DNA of 64,000 bases from Plecoglossus altivelis (lineage: Eukaryota > Chordata > Actinopteri > Osmeriformes > Plecoglossidae), in contig BROE01000020.1 of assembly GCA_036571765.1 (NCBI GenBank), forward strand, positions 16,125,933-16,189,932, given 5' to 3'. How positions within the stretch are numbered: the stretch's first letter is position 1; every line of letters begins with the position of its first letter. Of this stretch, positions 47,545 to 61,140 are shown one piece after another. The position numbers and the translations under genes were made by a program. The notes under the pieces were generated by a model that saw nothing but the letters and a program-made list of their open reading frames with translations, was not told the origin of the DNA and searched no databases.

Positions 47545-48210
47545 AACATACACACAGTGCAAACACACAGCACAGACACATATACACACAGTGCCGACGC
47601 ACATACACACAGTGCCGACACACATACACACAGTGCCAACACACATACACACAGTGCCGACGCACATACACACAGTGCCGACGCACATACACACAGTCCA
47701 GACAAACATACACACAGCACAGACACATATACACGCAGTGCAGACACACATACACACAGTGCCGACGCACATACACACAGTACAGACAAACATACACACA
47801 GCACAGACACATATACACGCAGTACACACAGAGTGCAGACACACACACAGCACACACACACACACACAGTGCAGACACACACACCGTACACACACACAGT
47901 GCAGACACACACACACAGTTCACACAAATATATACACATACAGTGCAGACACACACACAGTACACACACACAGTGCAGACACACACACACCGTGCACACA
48001 CACAGTGCAGACACACACACACCGTACACACACACACCATACACACACACCATACACACACACAGTGCGCACACACAGTGCGCACACACAGTGCGCACAC
48101 ACACACACCGTACACACACACCATACACACACAGTGCGCACACACACACCATACACACACACAGTGCGCACACACACACACCGTACACACACACCTTACA
48201 CACACACAGT
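47545..48210. repeat. CACACAGTGCCGACGCACAT minisatellite
   Basis: The left half (47545-47830) has 21-25 bp units CACACAGTGCCGACGCACAT and AGACA variants. The right half (47830-48210) decays into CA with CACAGTGCGCA and ACACCGTACA units. Confidence 0.95.
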
Positions 48211-48489
48211 GATGAGGCTCTAGCTGTGGGAGGCCTTAGGGATCAAAGCAGGCCAGCGATGTTCCCACTCAGCACACTGGTCAGATCAGCACAGCCTTTC
48301 TCTGATGATGGCCGCACGGCCTGTCAGCCAGCCCTGCCAGGGTGCCTTCTAATCCCTTACACACACACGTACAAACAACAACATCCACCTCTCAGGAACA
48401 CACAGATTCTTTGTTTTCATCCCAGCCATCGCAGGTTGGAGGTGGTTGGTGTGTAGGTGTAAGTGCTAATATGAGTGTGTCCATGAACC

Positions 48490-48740
48490 TGTGTGTGTGT
48501 GTGGGGGGGGGGTGAGAGAGAGGGAGAGCCTGGCTCTGCTAGCCTAGCACGGTAAAGCGGCTGTCTGACAGGCCCAGTGAGCTGTGGAGGGCTGCTCCAC
48601 TCTGGCCTCCCAGATAAAGACATGGAAGAGCAGAAAAACTGCCGCAGATGGGAGGAAAGGTATACAACGATACATCAGACAGGGGAGAGAGGGAGGGAGA
48701 GAGAGATAGGGAGAGGGAGAGAGGGGGTTGAGAGAGAGAG

Positions 48741-48779
<39 letters not shown>

Positions 48780-48975
48780 TGCTGTACGTTTGAAGAGGTC
48801 TAGGTGTAGTGGGCTGTGCTGTGTGAGTGTAATGATACGTCTGTTTAACTGTGTGGGTTTGTCTTTGTGTTCCACACAGTAGTATGTGTGCGTGTGTGCC
48901 TGCGCGCATCTATGCATTACTGTGTGTGTGTCTGCATGCGTGTGGACGTGTGTGTCTGTGTGTGTCGGTGCGTGT
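48490..48975. repeat. TG, GA and TG arrays
   Basis: A TG run then G-run at 48490-48512, a GA tract at 48675-48778, and TG runs at 48885-48970. Confidence 0.9.
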
Positions 48976-49584
48976 GAACCCCTTTTCTAAACCACAGTGC
49001 TGTCACGCTGGCTAAGCCCCGCACTGCATTCTTCAACGGCTCCATGTTCCTCTGTCCCTCGATTCCTCTCCTCCAGCTCCATGTGAAATTGTTCCTCCTT
49101 TTCTCTCTCCTCCAGCTCAGGGGGAGAGGAGGAGGAGCCAGGAGCCTGACCCAGTTTCCCTCCTGAGGAGGAGGCGAGCCCTGGTTGGTTGGATCTCTGG
49201 CTGTGGCGAAGGAGCCTCTGTCAGAGAGAGAAAGACGAGCGACTAACCAGGACTCATTAGCAGAGCAGCCATGTGAACTACAATACCCACAGTGCACCGT
49301 GCCTCAGCAGGGGCCATCTCAAAACGCTGGTGTTTTGGTACTGAAGAGTCGCGAACACAAACACACACAGGCATTTTCTTCAGCTGTGGTATCGATCCCA
49401 CTATATTGACTCAGCAGCCTCCATCGCCAAACAAGCCCACCATCTACAGAGGTGGTCTGTTTAGGCACGTCCCAAGACGAGCCGCGAGGGTCGGAAATAC
49501 TTCAAGCGCAGGATTACTGGGGAGTTTTTGGTTCCACGTCACAGTGCGCATGCACTCGCCAGGCATGCACACACTTGAGAACAC

Positions 49585-49665
49585 ACACACACACCAACAC
49601 ACACCAACACACACCAACACACACCAACACACACCAACACACACCAACACACAAACAAACACTCA
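49585..49665. repeat. ACACACCA 10-bp repeat
   Basis: About seven exact copies of CAACACACAC. Confidence 0.95.
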
Positions 49666-50044
49666 GCGAGATCAGAGGGATTGTCAGTGGCAGGAAGCTG
49701 GCAGCCACGTTGTTTGTTTTGTGGCAATTGGAACAACATGGAAGAACACAAATAGAATGGCGCTCTCTGAGACCAGATCAGACTGGTCTGACTACCGTTA
49801 GCTACTGATTCAAGGACCAATTAAACTTGATTAAGAACACCAGTTTCCTCCTTAGAGACGAGAAAACACATCCAAGTAGTCTTATGAGAAACTGGGATCG
49901 AGGCTGGATTCACAGGAGCAGAAGAAAGCAAACATACTTTTATAGCTTCTGTTTATCCTCAAAGCCATTTTACAGCAAAGGATAAAACAAATATGAAAGT
50001 CTTCTCTGAAATAGCTCCATAGCCTTCAGCTGAAGTGTTCCAAA

Positions 50045-50275
50045 ATATTCTATAGCCTGTTAGAAACACTCAATATCCTTTTAGAAACACTCTATATTCT
50101 ATTCAAAACACTATATCCCGTTGGAAACACTATTTTCTGTTAGAAACACTGTATATGATGTTAGAAACACTGTATATCCTGTTAGAAACACTGTATATGA
50201 TGTTAGAAACACTGTATATCCTGTTAGAAACACTGTATATCCTGTTAGAAACGCTATATCCTGTTAGAAACACAT
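50045..50275. repeat. 20-bp GTTAGAAACACTGTATATCC repeat
   Basis: About eleven AT-rich copies with CC and GATG end variants. The left copies are more diverged. Confidence 0.95.
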
Positions 50276-52844
50276 TGGACTGAGGAGCTGCGTGATGCGT
50301 AAAACAAACCCAATCTTTGACAGCCTGAAACGACAAAACAACAACCCGTCTTTTGTAGGTTGTGTTTCAGGCCAGCAGTGATTCTACCAGAGTCGTTTCC
50401 AGAAGGTCTGGACACCAGCCACATGAGCGCTTCACGTCAACAGCATGACGTCATAAGTGTCCGGTTGGCCCCTGAGCAGCCAGGTGTGCACCTGGCCTGT
50501 TAGTGATGCACCAGTTACAAGAAACAGACAGACAGGAAACGAGCCCATCCATCATTTACCCACGCTGCACTGGGGCAGGTGCACTACCTCCTGGGCCACA
50601 GCCAATCAGGTCACTGATTGCTGTACGAATCCTCGTGCAACTGGGTTAGGGAATGGGGACTGGAGGGGGCGGGACGAGGGGGGCTGTAACCACGGCAACA
50701 AATACTGTACAATTCTTTCTTTTTTTACGATGATGATGATACATTAAAAACTATGTTTGTCTCTAGGTGGTAGCGGGATGGAGCTGGTCTGGTGGTAATT
50801 GGGTTTTCAAATTGATCAAGGACAGAATATTCCAGAAAGTTCATCCTGCTTGCGCTCCCAACAACAGTGCAGTTATTCTTCTGGGATCTCTGTACTTGTG
50901 TTCTACTGTCTTCGCTTGCCACGAAATAGAAGGAAGCAGCGTACACACTGTTATCTAACGTGTATCAGCATCTAACGTTTCCAACATCAGATGAAGCACT
51001 GCGATGGGACTCACAACTGTAAGGTTTCAGCTGAGCGTGATGTGTAAACCACATGAAAGGTTACCTCATTACTGTTACCACATTAAGTACTCCTATGTCA
51101 ATTTAATGGTACACTGACCGCTGGGTCTATTTTGATGAGCTGTGTCACAGCAAGGTACAGTAGGTCTGCAGGCTACAGACCCACAACAGCACAGACAACA
51201 ATAACCCAGGAGATGCTCTGCGCTAACTATCTCCGTAAACTCAGGCGACGTACAAATGCACTTTGACGGCCAAGAAACAACATCGTCGATCTTGGTTTTT
51301 GGAAACATGGGGAGAGGCCTGTGCGGCTCCACTTAATGACGAGAAAGACTCACACACACACGTGTGGGCAGAGTATGCACGCGCACTGGCACACACGCAC
51401 GCAGGCACACACGATTATGACCTACCACTCTCCTGAACACTGACCATTAAACGGTGACCATAGACAGATTGCGGATTCCAGGCCTAATATAAGATGCCTC
51501 GACTGACTATATTTGTTAAGAGCTATCCACCGCGCACACTAATTGGCGAAAGCATCAATCCCAACACCCTGCTTAACTTAGGTGAATGGAGCAAGGCTTT
51601 GGGCAGAGAAGATAATCACTTTGAGTTCTCTTTGTCTGGACACACACCTCATTTGTCACTCGTGGCCCTTAACTGAGAGAAGAATGAAGAGTGAACGAAG
51701 TGACTGGTCCAGTGGGGCACCAAGCATAAAGGTTCAGGAGGCACAGTGGTTTGGGGTGAGGGACAATTGAAAAAAAAGCGATGGAAGCTGAAAACGAAGG
51801 CCATTGAAAGGCAAGAGACCTCCCTGAGGCGGGAATTGAGAGCAAGACACTAGCACAAGATACTCGACGGGGGTGAGCACAGTCTTCAGGTGAGAGGCAG
51901 CGAACAGAGAAACGGTGAGGTCAAACTGTACAGATGAGAGTAACTACAGAGCAGAGAGATGCGAGATCAATAGAGGGACTAGCACGAGAAACAGACGGCA
52001 GAGCCAGGGTCTGCTAGGACGAAGTGCACTAGCGCGTACATTACGCTCCATAGATTTCTTCCCGACATAGGTGAAGACATGAGACAGAAGATAGACAGAG
52101 TCGTGGGTTGAGATCATTTCTCTTGCACATCACACAACACTTCACAGCGACATTCGCTACAGATGCACATGCACTCTACAACTGCTATACTCACTAGCCA
52201 TCACACTCACAACTGTCTACACACTCACACAGACCTCGACTCACACACAGCACACATGACACACCATCACGTGCGATGCTAGCATCGTCCGACATAGAGT
52301 GTCAGAGTGCTGTGAGAGGTAGTTGTTTATGTGTGTTTTGTACACAGCGAAAAAGCGACGTGGACTCCTGAATCACCAGCAAGTGGACTGGCACAAGAAT
52401 TGTCTGTCTGAAGTGTATAATGGGTTGTCTTAATGTTCAGAATACATAGATTACAGTAGCTTGCGCGTGTATATTGAAACCTCTAATCACAACTAGTGGC
52501 AGGAACGGAACAGGTTAACTAATATGGTACTAGAGGAAGGCAGAAATAGTGACGGGTGAACACGCAGAGAGAGAGACAGAAAGACATGAGGAGAAGAGCA
52601 AAGACCATGCGAGTGGATTTATTATTTTGATCACTCTGGAATCCCCTTCAGCTTCTCTTGAACGTGAAAGAGAGAGACGCCAATAGAGCGAGGCGCCAGT
52701 GACTTTTTATATATATAAACAAGCTTCCTCTGTCGCTGCATGGCGCCTGCGTGTGTGTTGTTGCAGACAGACAAACGTGACCGTAGAGATCAATGGAGTG
52801 CTGCTATTGATGCCACAGTGTACAGGAGCACACCTGCAGGCCTG

Positions 52845-53055
52845 CCAACCCAGGCTCTGCTCTGCCTCTGTTCTGCCTCTGCTCTAGCTCTGCTCTGGCT
52901 CTGCCTCTGGCTGTGCCTCTGCTCTGACTCTGCTCAGGCTCTGCTCTGCTCTGCCTCTGCCTTTGGCTCTGCTCTGGCTCTGCCTCTGCTCTGGCTCTGC
53001 CTGTGCTCTGCTCTGCTCTGCCTCTGCCTCTGCTCTGCCTCTGCTCTGCTCCAGG
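52845..53055. repeat. CTCTGCCTCTGCTCTGGCT repeat
   Basis: Six-base-derived units (GCTCTG, GCCTCT) over 210 bp. This gives a Leu/Cys/Ser-rich chance reading frame. Confidence 0.9.
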
Positions 53056-53689
53056 CTGGACACCCTGGGGTAGGAAGCGCCAGTGTCACGTCAATGACCG
53101 CCTGATTGGATCAATCGACACCTCTAGCTCCTGATAGGGCAATAATGTCCCTTCTGAGTGGATGATTCAGAGGTAATCAGTCTGGTGTACATCCTCATCA
53201 CACCTCGTATCCACACACACACACGCACACACACATGTGCACACACACCTGAGCACACAACTTGCACATACCCACACACACCCACACACAGTTCCCTGCT
53301 CAGTTAACTAGCGATAATGAGATTAGCACCTGGCTAATGGCTGATTGAATTAAGACAATATCAGGAGCTGAATGCTCATAGGTTAGCAGCCTGTGGAAGG
53401 GCTAGAAGCTGGCCAATCACCAGCATGGGACAAACCACTAAACACACCAAACACATAAAGGGTAACTAGCCAATCACTGGACAAAATACTACACACTGCT
53501 GGCCAATCACTTGACTCAACGATGAGCCAATGACAGGCCCTCTGTCATAGAGAGTGAGTGTAGGTTGTGTACTGTCTGCTCTGTAGTGAATAAACAATAA
53601 GCAGAACAGTTCAATTATTCAAAGCCTTAGCTGTATTAATGATCTTTTACAACACATGTTATATTCAGCTTCATTAAAGATTGATGGTG

Positions 53690-54300
53690 CAGAAAACAGA
53701 GAGAGGACAGTCCTTCTCTCTGCCTCTCTGCCTTCCACCGGACTCTCCTGTGCCCCACGGGAACACTTACACACCCCCTCCATCACCTCCTCCCTCTGTT
53801 TCTCCCTCCTTTCTTCAATCACCTTTCAGCCTCCATCGCTCTCTCACTGTTTGTCCCCCATTCATCCCTCCCTCTCCCTCGCTCCCTCCCTCCCTCTCCC
53901 CCTCCTTTTTGAACTCAGATCTTCCCAGCATCCCTCTCCCCTTCACTCTCCCCTTCTCCCCCTCCCTTTTCCTCTGCTCCTGATATCGCGTCCCTCCCTC
54001 TGTCTATTGCTGCCCGATTCCCCCGCTCCCTAATATCCTCTCTCCCTCGCTCGTTTACTTCTGTTTGTTGTCGTTCCTTAGTCATGCTTCTTCAGGGCAG
54101 AACGGTCGCGTGTTGCTGATGTGCTTCTCAACGTTGATGCAGAGGATGAGAGAGCAGCTGCGTGTGTCCTTCATACATACATACATACATACATAAGGAG
54201 AAAGAGGGGTAGAAGGAGAGATAAAGACACAGACAGACAGAGAGAGATACACAGAGAGAGATACACAGAGAGACAGAGAGATATACAGAGAGTGAGAGCC
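53690..54300. repeat. pyrimidine tract, (ATAC)n and GA run
   Basis: C/T-rich 53770-54050, (ATAC)5-6 at 54174-54195, and AGAGAGATACACAGAGAG units at 54220-54295. Confidence 0.85.
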
Positions 54301-54750
54301 AACCCTCCTGGTCTCCCACCACACAGAGCTGCGAAATGACACTGCGGCTTGTTGCCGGCGTGTCAGCGTTGGGTGGCACAGTGGTGGGCCTCTGGAAGCT
54401 AGACATCACACTTCTGCTGACATGACGCCCCCACTCACCCCCCAGCTCCCCCCAGCTCCTCCCACCTCCCAGGGCATCACCAATGTCATCTCAGTGTCGT
54501 AGCCGCAGGGTCGGAGCGAGGGAAGGGGGTGCGAGCTGCAGCCTGCAGTCACATCAAACTCGGACGAGGGAAAGTTCGGGTTGTGACCTCACTTTGAGAC
54601 TCAATCTGCCACACGTACACCAGGTAGGGTATCACTGCAGCTAGCATTATGATTTACAGGTGAAACAGCATGCCGCATCACCCGGCTAGAAATCAATTCA
54701 ATAATATCAATTCAAGTTCTTCAGAGGCAGAGGAAACGTATGCTGTAGAT

Positions 54751-54935
54751 CAGCAGTGTCAAACTACGAGCCATCGTGGGCTGAGAGTGGGCAGGTTGTC
54801 ACGTCAACCAAGCACTACACTCGCTGATTTGGCTAATGAGTTTCCCTACTTAGTGACATCAGCTGGTGTAGTGCTTGGCTGATGTGACAAACTGCCCCCT
54901 CTTAGCCCTGGATGGCACATGGTTCGACACCGCTG
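54751..54935. mobile_element. 185-bp hAT-like fold-back MITE
   Basis: The element starts CAGCAGTGTCAAACTACGAG, and the reverse complement of its end starts CAGCGGTGTCGAACCATGTG. These are terminal inverted repeats of the CAG-N-GGTGTCAAAC type common in fish hAT elements. It is flanked by imperfect 8-bp duplications (54743-54750 and 54936-54943, sharing TGTAGA). Inside, arms 54789-54820 and 54866-54897 are inverted copies with only 3 mismatches in 32, so nearly the whole element folds into one hairpin. It has no coding capacity and is non-autonomous. The diverged flanking duplication suggests it is not recent. Confidence 0.85.
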
Positions 54936-55464
54936 ATGTAGACGATCGCACTGAACCCCCCCGTGGAAGACGAGGAGAGTTCCAGTCTTGGATGAATCAC
55001 GTGACCAACCTCAGTGTGCACTGCTTCCTGTCTCTTTCCCCCCCCTCCTGCGGAACATATCCTGGCCAATCAACCAACATGTCATCATGTTAATAAGCAG
55101 AATCTAGCACTTACAGGACTCTTTCAACTGTAGGAGGACTTGGGTTCTCTTCCCCTCCCCCCCCTCCCCCTTCTCCCTCTGGATGAGAAGGTCAGAACAG
55201 CAGCAACAGTCAGGTGGCTGCACCCCATTGCTTCCTGTTCCTTCGGTCTCCACCAATGGCAGCTGAGCCCAGCTGTGCACTCTGAACGACTGGCTGCTTC
55301 ATCAAGCATGAGGGCGGGAAGGGCGGTGGTTGGAAAGGAGTGTCAGGTGTGTGCGTGTGCGTGGGAGTGGATGTGCAAACATGACTTCATTTGTGAAGCT
55401 GACATGGTGGAGAGAACAGGGTCCTCTGTGTTGTACATAACACAAGCACACTGAGAAACTGAGA

Positions 55465-55476
55465 GAAAAGACAAGA

Positions 55477-55520
<44 letters not shown>

Positions 55521-55607
55521 TGGACAGAGAGAGAGAGAGCGAGAGAGAGCGAGAGAGTGAGACGGACAGAGAGAGAAAAATAGAAAGTGAGAAAGGGAGA
55601 GAGTGAG

Positions 55608-55660
<53 letters not shown>

Positions 55661-55715
55661 CAGAGAAAGACAGAGAAACACAGAGAGAGAGAGAGACAGA
55701 TAGAGAGAGAGATGG
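55465..55715. repeat. GA tract
   Basis: 250 bp of (GA)n with GAGCGAGA and GACGGACAGA interruptions. Confidence 0.95.
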
Positions 55716-56064
55716 TGAGGAGCCAGTACCTCTCGACAGAGTTGTGTTCATATAGAGCACAGTGAGAGCAGTCTTGTTAGTAAGTCTCTGCTACCTGACT
55801 TGACATCCACCTGGATGTGCTGGATTGCTGTTCCCAGCAGTTATGAACTCGGGGCAAAATCATACGAATCGTCAAGGTGACAAACATGACAGCAGCTTGT
55901 TGTCCGGACTGCTTTTGGGGAGGATTTCAGATCAATGCATTAGAGAGGACCTCTTCTGAGGGCAGCTGACAGGGAAGCCAAAATAGAAATGATTGGGAGA
56001 ATTTCCCCCAACCGAGTTATGAGGGGAAGGATTGGCTGAGTACGTAAAAGATGGAACAGAAAGA

Positions 56065-56610
56065 GAGAGCAAGGGAGGGAGGGAGGGAGGGAGGGATGGA
56101 TGGAGGGATGGATGGAGAGATTTCACCAGGAAGAATGACTGCGGCTTTGTTGAGAAATGCCTGATGCCTGGCTGGTCTTTCAGCCGAAGCGCTGAGTACA
56201 TAGAGACTGTATATGTGTGGATTCATGCATGGGTAAATACATTTATTAAAGGATATGTACATGCATGCCATTTTGTGCATGTGTGGGTGGGTGTTCATGC
56301 GTGTGATCACACGTGTGTTCACGTGTGTGTGTACGTGTGTGCGTGCATACACATGCTGCTCTGCATGCAGTAGATAAACAAGCAGAACTCTGAGCTCTAA
56401 TTAAAATAAATGAGGGTGGGCTCATTAGACATCAAGAAAGCATAGAAGAGGAGAAGATAGGAAAAGGGGAGGGGAAGGGAGGGGAGCACAGATCAGGGGA
56501 GGAGGGGAGATCAGGGGAGGAGGAGAGAGGAGAGGTGGTAAGGGAAGGGAAGTAGGGGAGAAGGGGAGGAGAGGAGGGGAGGGAGAGAGGAAGGGAGAAG
56601 GGGGAGGATG
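56065..56610. repeat. GGGA/GGAT and TG runs, GGGGA tract
   Basis: GGGA then GGAT units at 56075-56120, TG at 56275-56350, and a GGGGAGGGGA-rich tract at 56460-56610. Confidence 0.9.
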
Positions 56611-57388
56611 CTGAACCACATTAATCCTGAGAAGAGGTGAGACCTCACATCAGGACTATGGAGCTATGTCTGTGGATGGTTGTATAACACACTCAGCAAT
56701 CTGTGGAGTTCCACAGCCATGACCATCCACAGCACACGCACATGCCATGACAGACCGCTCCACTGACTGTTAACGTGCGCGTCTATGGGTGCTCCACTAA
56801 AGTCTTCTGTAGTCTTTTCATCTGTCTGATAGTTCCCTTGCAGATATCTGTTGTCTGTGAAATCCCGTAGCACCCCTCACCTATCTGCTGAGACACCTGG
56901 ATGAGATGAGAAGTGTTATCTACACAACGCAAAGAGAAACCCAACCCAAAAAACGCAACACTTTGAATATATGAACGAGCATCTAACTGTAAAGCCAGAC
57001 CAAAGGAAAGAAGGGATTTTTCTCATAGCTGTGAAGAAAAAGGTCAGGTGTGAAAACAGGGGGATAGAAAAAGAAACGGTACAAAATAAGACTTTCTCTC
57101 TACAAGCTACTATTACAACCATTGATGGAGGCTTGCAACCTGACCAGAGTTGGAGCTGGCTGTATCTCAGATCGTTTTCTGCAAAGAGAGAAAATGAAAG
57201 CTTCTGTTGCAATGTGGTGTGTGTGCCAGAAGCCCAGACACCACTGTCTCTGCTGCTCATGGCATCATCATCAACATCAGCTGCATGTTGTTGGTAGAGA
57301 CGCCATTGTGAACCAATGTCCCTGAGAGATTCTGGTGGCTGCTGCTGTCTGTGGAAGGTCAGCCCAAGAGCTGACGTTCAGTCACGTC

Positions 57389-57785
57389 TCTCCCTCTCTC
57401 TCTCTCTCTGTCCCTCTCTCTCTCTCTCTCTCTAACCTCTATCTAACATCTAACCCTCAGTCTCTCTCTTAAACCTCTCTCTAACTCTCAGTCTCTCTCC
57501 TAAACTCTCTCTAACTCTCAGTCTCTCTCTCCTAAACTCTCTCTAACTCTCAGTCTCTCCCTCCTAAACTCTCTCTAACTCTCAGTCTCTCCCTCCTAAA
57601 CTCTCTCTAACTCTCAGTCTCTCTCTCCTAAACTCTCTCTAACTCTCAGTCTCTCTCTCTAACTTTCTCTCCTATCCTTTCTCCGAATGTCACTCGCTCT
57701 CTCTCTCTCTTTAACTCTCTACTATTCTCTCTCTCTATCCTCGATCTCTCTCTCTCTTTAACTTTCTCTAACTCTCAGCCTCTCT
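57389..57785. repeat. CTCTAACTCTCAGTCTCTCT minisatellite
   Basis: A 34-38 bp unit (CTCTCTAACTCTCAGTCTCT plus CTCCTAAACT) in about seven copies, degrading rightward into CT-rich sequence. Confidence 0.95.
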
Positions 57786-57904
57786 CCTCCTTTCCATGTT
57801 CCGTTTCATTTATTCATTCTCCCCTTCCTTCGAACACAAGTCGTAGCACGCCTCAGCCAGGAGCCCAGATCTCAGTGAGGGAGTTGTCCCTCCATCCCCG
57901 CTCC

Positions 57905-58130
57905 CCCTGGAGAGGAGAGGAGGAGAGGGGAGGAGGAGAGGGAAGGAGAGGAGGAGAGGGGAGGAGAGGGTAGGGGAGAAGAAGGGAGTGGGTGGTGGAA
58001 AAGAGGGAAGGAGAGGGGAGAGAAGGAGAAGGGAGTGGGTGGTGGAGGAGAGGGGAGGAGAGGGTAGGGGAGAAGAAGGGAGTTGGTGGTGGAAAAGAGG
58101 GAAGGAGAGGGGAGAGAAGGAGTGTGATAG
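57905..58130. repeat. purine minisatellite with 100-bp unit
   Basis: GAGGAGAGGGGAGGAGAGG units. A longer block (GGGAGAAGAAGGGAGT-GGTGGTGGAAAAGAGGGAAG and following) is present twice, at about 57973 and 58068. Confidence 0.9.
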
Positions 58131-59059
58131 AGAGAAAGGGGGATGTACACCAGGATACAGATGGAGTCGCTCGCTGTCGCAAGCAGCAGGGGAATGGGGC
58201 ACTCAGAGGCAAAGCATGTTGGGTAAAAATAGCCGCGTGAAGCAGGGCAGCGGTTATTGATAAATAATCCGAGGGCGGAGCGGTGGTGGTTTACATCATG
58301 GGGCCTGATGGACGACTGGGAGGAGGAGGGAGGAGGAGGGAGGAGGAGAGGGGGGAGGATGAAAGGGAGAGGACACCAGGCTGGAAGATACCAGTTAACA
58401 GCTTCACCAGTTACTCTCAGGATGCAGTTCTAACTCGCATGCCTCAGGTCTCCGTGGAAACGTCCCCCCCTCCCTCCAGGACCCCTCAGAAGCTTCTTAG
58501 CTTCATCAGGCAACAGAACCACAGCTGCCATCACCTCAGAACCCTCACAACCCTCTTATATGCAATACCAGTCATTTCAATGTGAATGTGTTTCAATGTG
58601 TGCGTGTGTTTGTGTGTGTCAGTGTGAAGTGTGTATAAGTGTGTGTTTGAGAGGGCAGGGGGCGGAGGGACTTCTCTGTGTGCGAGGGCTTCAGCTGCCT
58701 CCATTTCCTGCTTCACTTCAAGTGAAACTGACGTTCAAATATTTAAATGACAATACCACAGCGATCGTGAGCTTTTAACAGCATTATGAAGTCACGCAGG
58801 AGGAACGCCAGAGTGAAAAGTTGAAACCCGTGAATATCAGACGGGCGACTGAGTCAGCATGGCTTGGAGACCTTCAAGATCTCCATGTGTTTGGGCTCAG
58901 CGTAGGCAAACCCCACAACAACTATGACCGTCGGCTCCATTGAACCAACACAGGCCGCTCGTCCTAAATGAGGAGGCGACAGCAGCTGGAGAGGTTCTTC
59001 AGCGTGTGACGGACTTCTGATCTCTCCCACTGTCTTATCCACACCTCTGATCTGTAGGA

Positions 59060-59545
59060 GGGAGGGAGTATGCTGGGAAGGAGGGAAGGAAGTAGGAAGG
59101 AGGGAGGGATGGTGAAGGAAAGCAGGAGGAAGGAAGGAAAGAAGGAGGAAGGAGGGATAGAAAGAAGTAGGAAGGAAGGAAGGAGGGAAGGAAGGAAGGA
59201 AGGAAGGAAAGAAGTGAAGGAAGGAAGTGAAGGAAGGAAGGATAGTAGAAAGGAAAGGGGAAGGGGGAGGGGGAGGGAGGGAAGGAAGGAAGTGAAGGAA
59301 GGGAAGGGTGGACGTGCCTGTTGTCCCCCAGGCTGTGGTTAGGCAGTAAGTCATGCACAACTCCCTGCTCCACATCTTCCAAACACACACACACACACAC
59401 AACTACACACACACACAACTACACACACAGACATATGCACACCATCCACACGCACACATGCACACACAAACGCATACAATCAGGACAACACGCACGCATG
59501 AAATTACAATCATGATAACACGCGCACAGACACACACAAACAAAC
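59060..59545. repeat. GGAA tract and CA array
   Basis: (GGAA)n/GGAGG purine sequence at 59060-59310, including AAGGAAGTGAAGG repeats, and CA arrays at 59384-59545. Confidence 0.9.
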
Positions 59546-60454
59546 ACATGGAGGGGGGTTGAGAGGGCCAGGCGAACTCGTTTTTTCGACACATTCTTCT
59601 TATTTATAGACAACGTTAGCATTCCCCTGAACAATGGGGGCGGGGGGTGTTGAGAGTCAGCATCATGGGAGACCTCCTTTCTCTCCGGGAAAACAAGGAA
59701 GAGAAGGAAAGGGGGGGAAGGGAGGAGGACCTGCACAAACAGGGAGGTTAGGAAGCGAAGGAGGAGGAGGAGGAGGAGGAGGAGGAGCAGAAACGGAGGT
59801 GTTTGAGGAGATGCGTGCGGCGTGGTATTAGTCGACCTCAGATGTGTGCGGAACATCAAATCCTCTGCAGCGATGCCTCTCACTGCTCCAAATACCAATT
59901 GGGGGGCTGCTAGTTGCCCCGGCAACGGCACTCCTGTCCAATATAGTGAGCAGCAGGCCTGCCAGTCTGGGTTTTTTTTTGTTCTCTTCATCTCTCTCTT
60001 TTTTAGTATCTTGTTCTACCTATCTCTTTCTCTCGCAGTAATTTGTTCTTTCTTTCTTTCCCTCCCTCTCTCATCCCCTCTGCTTTTCAAACAGGAGGTT
60101 CCACCTACTCGTCTTTTCCCTCTCTCTCCTCTTCAACCTACTCTCCTCTCTTCTTCTCTCTTCCTCCCCCTCTTCCCAGGATGGAGGTTACAGAGGGGAG
60201 TTATTTAAGAAAGCCCTCAAGGCGATGGTTCAGTCTTAATCCTGGGAGGAAATGGGTTTGTGGACGCTGTTTTAAAAGGACCCTGGAGGTGGAGAGGGCG
60301 GTCTACTTCCTGGTATAGGAAATGGCTTTTCAGACGCTGCTCTGTCCCCCTGTGGCCACGGGGCTGATGTATGAGAACTGACACAGTCACACGCGAGACT
60401 GATGGCTTCCCATGCCAGTATGAGCTGGTCTACAGTGGGATCTGAGACCCAGGA

Positions 60455-60489
<35 letters not shown>

Positions 60490-60954
60490 AGAGGGAGAGA
60501 AAGAGAGAGAGAGACAGAGTTGGGGCTGTCTGAAGAGCTATATCTACCTGCAGACTGATGCTGTGTCAGGCTTTGACAGACAGCTCTGCTCTGGTGACTG
60601 ATGAGCTGGTGTTCCAGTGTGTTCCAATGCATGGATGCTCTAAACTACAGCAGGACTGGGAGATCCCTCTCAGTAACAACGTTCATCAATCCCTTCTACA
60701 GAGATTCGCAGCACGTACATTTGATCGTACTGTTTGATCGCAGCACGTACATTTCAAACCAAATGACGAGTTTGGGGATATTCGCCTTCGTTAGCGTGCC
60801 TAGACCTTGAGAGAGCAGACAGCAGGTTTCCATCTGCATGACTGGCCACCTCTTCTGATCTCTTCCAGTCCAATGCCCCCTAGTCAGCCTTCTCCAGCCA
60901 GCCAGTCATCCTTTACCTGCCAACACACAGGCCGGTCCTTTCCACCATGTCCAG

Positions 60955-61140
60955 CCAGGCAGCTCTATCCAGACAACGCTACCCAGACAGCCCTACCCAG
61001 ACGGCCCTACCCAGACGGCCCTAACCAGACAGCTCTATCCAGACGGCCCTACCCAGACATTTCTACCCAGACAGCCCTATCCAGACATCCCTACCCAGAC
61101 ATACCCATCCAGAAAAGCCCTATCCAGACACCCCGATCCA
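60955..61140. repeat. CCAGACAGCCCTAC repeat
   Basis: About eleven 15-17 bp units of CCTACCCAGACGGC type with TATCC and AGACATCC variants. Confidence 0.95.

Noticed and set aside
47513..48456. Open frames of 220-300 residues rich in His/Thr or Cys/Val
   Set aside because: Translation of CA-type repeats on both strands; pure low complexity.
56971..57297. 108-residue plus-strand frame of mixed composition
   Set aside because: No known domain and no splice-supported context; a minus-strand frame of similar length overlaps it.
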